DNA from: an uncultured Caulobacterales bacterium
GTDB lineage: Bacteria; Pseudomonadota; Alphaproteobacteria; Caulobacterales; Maricaulaceae
DNA length: 64,000 nucleotides
Assembly (NCBI GenBank): GCA_947503715.1
Contig: CANNER010000005.1
Location: 1-64,000, forward strand
Direction: 5' to 3'
Shown: piece after piece, positions 29,396 to 34,806 of the stretch
Layout of the letters: each line of letters opens with the position of its first letter
Position numbering within the stretch: the first letter of the stretch is position 1
Position numbers and translations under genes: made by a program
The notes under the pieces: generated by a model
Database searches by the model: none
What the model was told of the DNA's origin: nothing
Seen by the model: only the letters and a program-made list of their open reading frames with translations

Positions 29396-29472
29396 TGGTA
29401 CTAACTAGGGGACTTGAACCCGCTATCTCAGGAGCCACAATCCTGCGTTCGAGCCAGTTGAACTAAGTTAGC
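29396..29472 (-). tRNA. tRNA-His (anticodon GTG), accessory
   Basis: Acceptor strands GCTAACT and AGTTAGT pair, with G·T at the first position. The anticodon stem CAGGA/TCCTG surrounds TTGTGGC. The T arm is CGGGTTCAAGTCCCC. The discriminator is A and no G precedes position 1, so the usual G-1:C73 identity pair is absent. That loss is known from alphaproteobacteria and agrees with the host class. CCA is encoded. Confidence 0.9.
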
Positions 29473-29481
29473 AATTTAATT

Positions 29482-29555
29482 TGGTTGATCCCCCAGGATT
29501 CGAACCTAGATTTACGCATCCAAAATGCGTCGTCCTACCATTAGACTAGGGATCA
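29482..29555 (-). tRNA. tRNA-Gln (anticodon TTG), accessory
   Basis: Acceptor strands TGATCCC and GGGATCA pair. The D arm is AGTCTAATGGTAGGAC. The anticodon stem ACGCA/TGCGT holds TTTTGGA with TTG. The T arm is CTAGGTTCGAATCCTGG. CCA is encoded. It is the first canonical tRNA after the Y-RNA array. Confidence 0.92.
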
Positions 29556-29562
29556 AAATGTA

Positions 29563-29693
29563 TGGGCGACAAGTAAGATGTGAAACATTCGTGCTCTACC
29601 AGACTGAGCTACGGGATGGCTTTCGCCACTCCGGTAGGATTCGAACCCACGACCCCGATCGTTGAAAGATGTAGTTCCACAGGCATTCGCCCA
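29563..29693 (-). ncRNA. Y-RNA-like gene 5: Ro stem joined at the anticodon arm of a permuted tRNA mimic
   Basis: Minus-strand transcript of about 131 bases. Ends TGGGCGA and TCGCCCA pair. The 5' strand carries CGAATGCC and the 3' strand ACTTGTCG, like the conserved bulged Ro60-binding helix of Y RNAs. Stem 2 is TGTGGAA/TTTCACA, then TACAT. The inner part reads tRNA 3' half first (GTGGGTTCGAATCCTAC T arm), an acceptor-like helix CGGAGTGGC/GCCATCCCG capped by GAAA, then a complete D arm GCTCAGTCTGGTAGAGC. The former anticodon arm leads into the Ro stem. One A·C mismatch interrupts the acceptor helix. Confidence 0.8.
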
Positions 29694-29724
29694 TTCAATT
29701 TTTAAAGGCTCAATCCAACAGGTC

Positions 29725-29858
29725 GGCGACAAGTGGGATGTGAAACACTCACCATGCTCTACTCGCTGAGCTACTGAGGGGTCCGAGCAAACGGTGCCTC
29801 TCAGACGGGATTCGAACCCGCGACCTTGGTATCCAATGTAGTTTCACAGGCATTCGCC
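29725..29858 (-). ncRNA. Y-RNA-like gene 4: Ro stem joined at the anticodon arm of a permuted tRNA mimic
   Basis: About 134 bases on the minus strand. The outer stem is GGCGA/TCGCC with CGAATGCC and ACTTGTCG, stem 2 is TGTGAAAC/GTTTCACA, then TACATT. The tRNA-like part fits standard geometry: anticodon stem TGGTG/TACCA, five-base variable loop AGGTC, T arm GCGGGTTCGAATCCCGT, acceptor CTGAGAG/CCCTCAG with one mismatch, then a cap closed by CCG/CGG, and D arm GCTCAGCGAGTAGAGC. Read circularly it is a tRNA whose termini are joined and whose anticodon loop is opened to the Ro-binding stem. Confidence 0.82.
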
Positions 29859-29873
29859 AGTGTTGTGACTGAA

Positions 29874-30004
29874 TGACGACAAGTTTATTAGAGACGTTTC
29901 TTCCGCCACATCATTTCTGATGGAAGGACTTGAACCTTCACTTCCTCTTTCAAGGAACCGCTTTCGCGGCGCGTCTACCAATGTAGTCTCTAAGGCATTC
30001 GTCA
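29874..30004 (-). ncRNA. Y-RNA-like gene 3: Ro stem inserted in the D-loop of a permuted tRNA-Leu-like mimic
   Basis: About 131 bases. The outer stem is TGACGA/TCGTCA, stem 2 is TTAGAGAC/GTCTCTAA, with CGAATGCC, TACATT and AACTTGTCG conserved. The inner sequence is TTGGTAGACGC, a hairpin CCGC–GAAA–GCGG in the anticodon-arm place, a variable arm TTCCT/AGGAA, a T arm GAAGGTTCAAGTCCTTC, acceptor strands CATCA/TGATG capped by GAAA, then TGGCGGAA. Joining TGGCGGAA to TTGGTAGACGC recreates a tRNA-Leu D arm, so the Ro stem sits in the D-loop, not the anticodon loop. Confidence 0.8.
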
Positions 30005-30019
30005 AAATTCATGCCAAGC

Positions 30020-30124
30020 CATGACAACAAGTTTTGTGAAGATCCGCAGGATTTGAACCTGCTTTTACAACGGGCCGAAGTGGCGTTGCTTTCAACCAAT
30101 GTAATCTTCACGGCATTTGCCATG
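30020..30124 (-). ncRNA. Y-RNA-like gene 2: reduced tRNA mimic (T arm kept)
   Basis: About 105 bases. The outer stem CATGGCAA/TTGTCATG and stem 2 GTGAAGAT/ATCTTCAC are paired, with AAATGCC, TACATT and AACTTGT in the conserved places. The inner part has a hairpin CAACG…CGTTG with an inner CC/GG, and a good T arm GCAGGTTCAAATCCTGC running directly into stem 2. No D arm or acceptor stem is obvious. It looks like a three-way junction retaining only the T arm. Confidence 0.7.
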
Positions 30125-30145
30125 TGAATGAAGAAAGAAAGTGGT

Positions 30146-30207
30146 CGCGACAAGAAATGCAGAGACGGTTTTACATTTAACAGATGTAGTCTCCTGCAGC
30201 ATTCGCG
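30146..30207 (-). ncRNA. Y-RNA-like gene 1: minimal, no tRNA module
   Basis: Only about 62 bases, the first after rsr. The outer stem is CGCGA/TCGCG, stem 2 is TGCAGGAGAC against GTCTCTGCA with one bulged G, and CGAATGC, TACATC and CTTGTCG are conserved. The inner part is a simple hairpin TACAT–CTGTTAA–ATGTA. It has the Ro-binding module without an effector module. Confidence 0.68.
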
Positions 30208-30236
30208 GCCTTATATCTTCCTCCAATACTTGAGCG

Positions 30237-31826
30237 TTAATTTATACTCCTTAATTCAATTGTCTCAATCTCTCCCACCCAGTGGTTGGGACCGAGGTTT
30301 CCTTTGGCAAACCGGCCAATGACATCAAAGACGCGGTCGGAAAATCCGCCGATGTTCAAGATGTCTGGTCGGTTGACCGCTTGTGTTGTTCTATTCGGCG
30401 TAAGGTCGATACAGACCATCCGCGCGTTCGGGTTGCGGGTTTTCATCCGTTCCCATTCACGCATTAGGGCTGTCGAACGACCGCCTTGAATATCCGCCCA
30501 GCTTTCATTGTCTGAAACTAGGATCAACAAATCGACTTTGGCGCGTTGACGGTTGAGATGAACCAAAGGCGCACTGCAGTTTGTTCCGCCACCGCCAATT
30601 GATGCGAGCTTTTCAGCATTCGTCAAAACATCGGCACGTCGATCCAATTTCAAATCAGACACGCAGACTTCAAATGGCAATACTTGGGTCGTTTCGCTGT
30701 TCCGAAGGACAACTGACGACATCAAGCCCGCAACATCGATGCACCGTACCGCAGATGTAGACCCTGCGCGATGACCCGTAACGGAGGACCATTTCATCGA
30801 TCCCGATACATCCGGACAGACAACGACATTGCCCGCAAAGCTAGGCACGTTTTCAAGTGCAATCTCCAAGGCTTCTTTCAAAGCCTCTTTAATTTCAGTC
30901 GGCAAATCTGACTTCTGGCTTGCCATATAGGCCGCCATAATCTGATATGGGAACACTTTGGCGCGGCGAATTGCATCGACATCAGTCAAGCGTTTCGCAA
31001 TCGCCTTCACAGCGCCTCGGCGTTTAAATACGCCGTGACGTGCAAATGTGTTCAGGTTCATTCGAACCATATGCCAACCGCCTCGCTGAGCGATTTGCGT
31101 CCAATGATCGGTCGTCAAATTTAACGACGTCAACATCTGAAACGGTACATCGGGTGCGATCTTGCCGCCACGTTCCTTAAAAACTTCAAAGTCTTTGATA
31201 GGCTGAGGCAGTTTTGAAAAATCGTACTCGCGACCAATGAAGTATCCAAACAGAGCATCACGTTGCTTCGTCAAAGGCTTTGGATGAACCATCTTGATGA
31301 CATCGGCGAGCGACGGATCATTACCGACACAAGCGTGGATGAGATCGCGATCGCTCGCATTAATAAGCCAGTTTTGAACAAGGCGTTTTGGTGCCGAACC
31401 GAGAGATTTACGGCCCACTATACCAGAGCGCATGATTTGAACGAAGGTGCGAAGCATCTTGCCGTTATCAATGACTTTGTGAAAAACAGGCGCAACGAGA
31501 TCAGGGCGCATTTCGCCTTTACCGTTAGGCACTGTCAAACAGGCCAACAAGAGCGCTGGCATGTCTTTCATAAAACCGCTCTGGCGAGCATAGATTGCCG
31601 TCTTGGCGACAAATTCAGGCTCAACTTTATTCGCAAGGCCTAAGACCTCATCAAGTTGATCCTTTGCAGTCGCATAGAATGTTCCGTTCAAGCAGCCTGT
31701 TACAGCTAATTGAGCCAAAGCTTCGCGTGGGTCCAACATGAAGGCGTTGCCACCTGCAGCGTTTAGACCGTTCACCGCTGGCAGTAACTTACCGCGCATC
31801 GATGCAAACATTGTTTTATTCGCCAT
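30237..31826 (-). CDS. rsr: Ro60 orthologue (TROVE-domain RNA-binding protein)
   Basis: A 529-residue ring-shaped RNA-binding protein. The N-terminal two-thirds is the HEAT-like TROVE module (NGLNAAGGNAFMLDPREALAQLAVTGCLNGTFY, ARQSGFMKDMPALLLACL). From about residue 330 a von Willebrand A domain carries the MIDAS motif DVSGSM, then GGGGTNCSAPL and LVSDNESW. Such proteins hold Y RNAs on the outside and misfolded or cut RNA ends in the ring, and can pass them to exonucleases. The ATG at 31826 has GGAGAAAG upstream; an in-frame start at 31901 would cover a strong leader hairpin. Y-RNA genes follow directly, as in known rsr operons. Confidence 0.93.
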   Translation of the reverse strand: MANKTMFASMRGKLLPAVNGLNAAGGNAFMLDPREALAQLAVTGCLNGTFYATAKDQLDEVLGLANKVEPEFVAKTAIYARQSGFMKDMPALLLACLTVPNGKGEMRPDLVAPVFHKVIDNGKMLRTFVQIMRSGIVGRKSLGSAPKRLVQNWLINASDRDLIHACVGNDPSLADVIKMVHPKPLTKQRDALFGYFIGREYDFSKLPQPIKDFEVFKERGGKIAPDVPFQMLTSLNLTTDHWTQIAQRGGWHMVRMNLNTFARHGVFKRRGAVKAIAKRLTDVDAIRRAKVFPYQIMAAYMASQKSDLPTEIKEALKEALEIALENVPSFAGNVVVCPDVSGSMKWSSVTGHRAGSTSAVRCIDVAGLMSSVVLRNSETTQVLPFEVCVSDLKLDRRADVLTNAEKLASIGGGGTNCSAPLVHLNRQRAKVDLLILVSDNESWADIQGGRSTALMREWERMKTRNPNARMVCIDLTPNRTTQAVNRPDILNIGGFSDRVFDVIGRFAKGNLGPNHWVGEIETIELRSIN

Positions 31827-31844
31827 TTTCTTTCTCCAGTCATT

Positions 31845-31876
31845 GGGCGGCTCTGCTAGTGTCAGCAGAGCCGCCC
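31845..31876 (-). promoter_or_regulatory. Strong hairpin in the rsr leader
   Basis: GGGCGGCTCTGCT and AGCAGAGCCGCCC form a perfect 13-base-pair stem with a six-base loop. On the rsr transcript it ends 18 bases before the ATG, beside the ribosome-binding site GGAGAAAG. It could block 5' decay or modulate translation. It has no T-run of a terminator. Confidence 0.6.
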
Positions 31877-32019
31877 GGATTTCGCTGTTGACTGCAAACA
31901 TCTATTTGTTCGCTTATTCCCGTCATTCAACGAGGATGAAAATGCGCAGGGAGATAGATGTTAGAAAATGAAAATTTGATGGAAAGCTATAAGTTACTGT
32001 AATCAATCATTTCTTTTTC

Positions 32020-32046
32020 AAATTTCTTACCTTGAGAAAGAAATTT
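32020..32046. promoter_or_regulatory. Inverted repeat in the rsr–rtcR divergent region, candidate RtcR site
   Basis: AAATTTCTT (32020–32028) and AAGAAATTT (32038–32046) are exact inverted repeats with nine bases between. They lie in the AT-rich 279-base gap between rsr and rtcR, about 195 bases upstream of the rsr ATG and 60 upstream of rtcR. That is a normal distance for an enhancer-type activator site. TATAAT-like boxes lie between it and rtcR. On the rsr strand I found no GG-N10-GC element for σ54 in 31860–32105. Confidence 0.45.
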
Positions 32047-32105
32047 TCATATCAAAGTTTCGTTATTTTATATATTTTTATATAATATTATAATATCAGA
32101 TATGC

Positions 32106-33692
32106 ATGAAGAAGAATGTTGCCATCGGATTCCTCGGAATCAACTTAGATAATGGTAAAGGTGCCGGGCGTTGGGAGCGCTGGAGGCCTACAGTTGATCT
32201 TTGCCGTCAAGATGATTTCATCATCCATCGCTTTGAACTGCTCGTTGATCCCAAACACATGGCTATAGCAGAGCAGGTGGAAGCAGATATCGCGCTGGTC
32301 TCACCGAACACGACGGTCGTCATCAATGAAATGGAGGTCCATAACCCTTGGGATTTAGAGGAGGTCTATGAAGCGCTCTTCGATTTCACCGACCTTTATC
32401 GATTCAATACTCAAGAGGAAGATTACCTGCTTCACATTACGACAGGCACGCATGTTGCGCAGATTTGTCTCTTCCTTCTAAATGAAGCGAGATATCTACC
32501 TGGGAAAATACTTCAACTCTCTCCGCCGCGCAAGAAAGATAAGACAGGACCAGGTAAGGTCTCCGTTATCGACCTGGATCTTTCAAAATATGATCGTCTA
32601 GCAGATCGGTTTGAGACAGAGCGTCAAACGGATACGTCATTTTTGAAGTCTGGAATTCCAACACGTAACCTAGCCTTTAACACGATGATTGACGAAATCG
32701 AACAAGTTGCCATTCGGACGACCAACCCAGTCTTGATTTCCGGTCCGACAGGTGCAGGCAAGTCTCATCTCGCGAAACGCATTTTCGAGCTCAAAAAACG
32801 CCGACATCAAGTTGAGGGTGACTTCATAAGCGTGAACTGCGCGACCCTTCGCGGGGACACGGCCATGTCGACCCTGTTCGGTCACAAGCGCGGGGCTTAT
32901 GCTGGAGCCATCAAAGATAGAGCAGGTTTGTTGCGCATGGCGCATAAGGGTCTCATTTTCTTAGACGAGATTGAAGCGTTAGGTTTGGACGAACAAGCCA
33001 TGATCCTTAGCGCACTCGAAGATCAAAAATTCTATCCAGTTGGCGGGGACCAAGAAGTCAAAAGTGAGTTCCAGCTTATCGCGGGCACTACAACGGATTT
33101 GGTTGAGCTTGTTGCGAAGGGTGAGTTTCGTGAAGACTTACTAGCGCGGATAAATATGTGGAGCTACACCCTTCCTGGCCTGAAAGACCGTCGTGAGGAC
33201 ATCGAGCCCAATTTGAACTATGAGCTCACCAAGTTCAGCTCTCAAAATAATCGTAAGATGACCCTAAATGCCGAAGCAAGAAAAGCATATCTGAACTACG
33301 CGTTGTCGTCCGAAGCTAGATGGGCGGCTAATTTCCGCGATCTCGCGGCGTCGGTAACCCGCCTTTGTACATTTGCAGATGGATCACGCATTCAGCTGGA
33401 AAGCGTCGAGCGTGAAATTGAACGATTGCAAAAAGGATGGCGACTGAAGTCCGGAAACTCCACCGAGGAGACTTTGCTGTCCGTGATGAGTCAAACTCAG
33501 CTAAGCGTGATTGATCCGTTTGATCGTCCATCATTGGCCAATACCATCATCGTTTGTCGTCAATCCGACAGTCTCAGTGATGCTGGACGAAAACTGTTCG
33601 CCATATCTCGAGAGAATAGAAAATCTAAGAACGACGCGGACCGCCTTAAAAAGTATCTCGCGAAATATGATGTGAGTTGGGCGGATATTTAA
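32106..33692 (+). CDS. rtcR: RtcR: CARF-domain AAA+ transcriptional activator of the rtc operon
   Basis: A 528-residue regulator. Residues about 1–185 are the RtcR-type CARF sensor (IGFLGINLDNGKG, HITTGTHVAQICLFLL, ILQLSPPRK), thought to sense RNA fragments or cyclic-phosphate ends. The AAA+ domain has Walker A GPTGAGKSH at about 213, Walker B LIFLDEIEAL and arginine region LLARINMWSYTLPGL. The σ54-contact loop reads GAYAGA in place of the usual GAFTGA. The C-terminus ends NDADRLKKYLAKYDVSW, as in RtcR. It is divergent from rsr and the last gene before the element's right end. Confidence 0.93.
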   Translation: MKKNVAIGFLGINLDNGKGAGRWERWRPTVDLCRQDDFIIHRFELLVDPKHMAIAEQVEADIALVSPNTTVVINEMEVHNPWDLEEVYEALFDFTDLYRFNTQEEDYLLHITTGTHVAQICLFLLNEARYLPGKILQLSPPRKKDKTGPGKVSVIDLDLSKYDRLADRFETERQTDTSFLKSGIPTRNLAFNTMIDEIEQVAIRTTNPVLISGPTGAGKSHLAKRIFELKKRRHQVEGDFISVNCATLRGDTAMSTLFGHKRGAYAGAIKDRAGLLRMAHKGLIFLDEIEALGLDEQAMILSALEDQKFYPVGGDQEVKSEFQLIAGTTTDLVELVAKGEFREDLLARINMWSYTLPGLKDRREDIEPNLNYELTKFSSQNNRKMTLNAEARKAYLNYALSSEARWAANFRDLAASVTRLCTFADGSRIQLESVEREIERLQKGWRLKSGNSTEETLLSVMSQTQLSVIDPFDRPSLANTIIVCRQSDSLSDAGRKLFAISRENRKSKNDADRLKKYLAKYDVSWADI

Positions 33693-33732
33693 GGCTCTAT
33701 ACTTATCAATCTGTCTGGGAGCATTGATAATG

Positions 33733-33777
33733 TTGCCCTACATTTTGCCCTGAAAATTGCCCGACAAATAACTTGTG
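33733..33777 (+). promoter_or_regulatory. Putative arm-type sites at the right end of element 1
   Basis: TTGCCCTACATTTTGCCCTG, then AAAATTGCCCGACAAATA and CTTGTG. It aligns base for base over most of its length with 41411–41454 near the end of element 2, and contains the CCTACATTT unit found before int at 21945–21979. It lies about 50 bases before the att core. Confidence 0.5.
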
Positions 33778-33825
33778 TTAGGTCGTAACTTATTGTAATA
33801 ATTAAATTTATTGGAGCATGCTGCA

Positions 33826-33848
33826 CCCTTTCACCCGCACCATTCTCC
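33826..33848 (+). repeat. att core copy 2 (junction of elements 1 and 2)
   Basis: CCCTTTCACCCGCACCATTC repeats the tRNA-Leu end (15-base identical core CTTTCACCCGCACCA). Before it is GCTGCAC, matching TTGCAC before copy 3. After it comes AAGGGTTCA, matching AGAGGGTTCA after copy 1. It therefore combines a right-end left flank with an integrase-side right flank, as expected at a tandem junction. Confidence 0.78.
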
Positions 33849-34676
33849 TAAGGGTTCACTTATTGCCCTGCAGTAGATTTAGCGGATAAGGCTGACCTCT
33901 CAGATCTTATTGACCGCTTAAAAGATGTAGTGCCCAGCAAAACACCTATAACACTTGAGGTTCAACAAGACGCTGATGCATTCGCATGAGCGGCAACATA
34001 GATATGCGCGAGATCGGATGTGAGCGTGGGCGTAAGGTATAGCAGCGTTGGGCCGCAAGGTTCATCCGACCAGCGGTTCCGAGCCGCTGAGCGGCAATAG
34101 TGCGAACCGCGACTTGGGGAATCTATGGAAGCTTTATCGCCGTTACTTTGAACACATTGGTGAAGGGGACAGGCCGAATCCGTTTCATAATTTCCGGTAT
34201 CAGATGTAAAATTAGGGAACACAAAACCATTCTCCAGCGATTGTGTGCAGACTCGCATTTTTGAGCCAAATGTCCTGAAGGGTTTATACCGAGAGGCCGC
34301 TTTGCTTTGCGCTTATGGAGACCGGCTGCCGTCCAGGCGAGCTGAGCAATATTCCTCCTGAGAATATTTGCCTCGATTCAGATATACCGCATATTCGCAT
34401 TCGGTCGACAAAAGAGCGAAAGCTCAAATCTAAGGAGTTGATCCGCAACATTCCGTTTGTGGCCCTCAGTCTGGAAGTTATGAAACTGACCCAGAATGGA
34501 TTTTCGCATTATAGTGAGAGAGGCTACCTGCTTTCACAATCGCTGATGAAGGCGTTCAAGGCCCGCAAACTTATGCCGTCAGACAATCATCGAATTTATA
34601 GTTTCCGCCATAGCTTTGAGAGCCGGATGCGAGAAGCAGGAATAGACTTTGGTTTGCGCTGCACATCGTTGTAAGT
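33849..34676 (+). pseudogene. Integrase pseudogene of element 2
   Basis: Fragments in several frames match the intact integrase closely: residues near DLSDLIDRLKDVVPS, the GNSANRDLGNL region with RRYFEHIGE, then METGCRPGELSNIPPENICLDSDIPHIRIRSTKERKLKSK through RIYSFRHSFESRMREAGIDFGLRCT. The N-terminal third is missing; the junction is GGGTTCA, present both beside att and inside the gene. The last part with the nucleophile Tyr is missing; that junction is at GCAC, joining the gene to the repeat block. Internal frameshifts and a stop are also present. Confidence 0.85.
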
Positions 34677-34740
34677 ATGCACACGCGTCGCTTGAATGTG
34701 CACACTAAGTTTCATTTCCCCTATATTTTATGGTGCTTCG
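34661..34740 (+). repeat. Third, partial copy of the GTGCACAC repeat block
   Basis: GCACATCGTT, TATGCACACGCG, TGTGCACA and a CCTATATTTTATGG end match 23565–23640 in order. It directly follows the broken integrase, as the full block follows the intact one. This shows that the block belongs to this family of elements. Confidence 0.6.
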
Positions 34741-34806
34741 CGATTTGCGCAACGTTCTATTTATTAACTAACTTAATAAAATTCGCCAGCTGTAGAAAAT
34801 GGAGTC

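Larger units (their letters stand above)
21859..33842. mobile_element. Integrative element 1 (RNA-repair island) at tRNA-Leu
   Basis: About 12 kb lies between the tRNA-Leu 3' end and a second copy of its last bases at 33826–33848. The left end carries an intact tyrosine integrase and arm-type repeats; the right end carries matching arm repeats. All cargo concerns RNA ends, tRNAs or Ro/Y RNA. Its non-coding parts are AT-richer than the flanks. No conjugation, phage or plasmid genes are seen, so mobility may depend on help from elsewhere. Confidence 0.8.

Noticed and set aside
29563-29858. Permuted group I intron or self-cleaving ribozyme flanking the tRNA halves
   Set aside because: The flanks are only about 25 bases on each side and contain no group I core, no hammerhead core and no other ribozyme signature I know. 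They match the Y-RNA helix better.
29556-30210. Reading this stretch as a graveyard of broken tRNA genes
   Set aside because: The stems are compensated between units and the CGAATGCC, TACAT and ACTTGTCG strands are conserved. Decayed tRNAs would not keep paired changes outside the tRNA parts. The position after rsr also fits Y RNAs.
32016-32035. A σ54 promoter for rsr (GG-N10-GA on the minus strand)
   Set aside because: The −12 element lacks the nearly invariant GC and the −24 box does not match; it was not listed as a promoter.
34315-34674. A stand-alone small recombinase of 119 residues
   Set aside because: It is only the surviving middle of the integrase catalytic domain, without the N-terminal part and the nucleophile Tyr; it is listed as part of the pseudogene.
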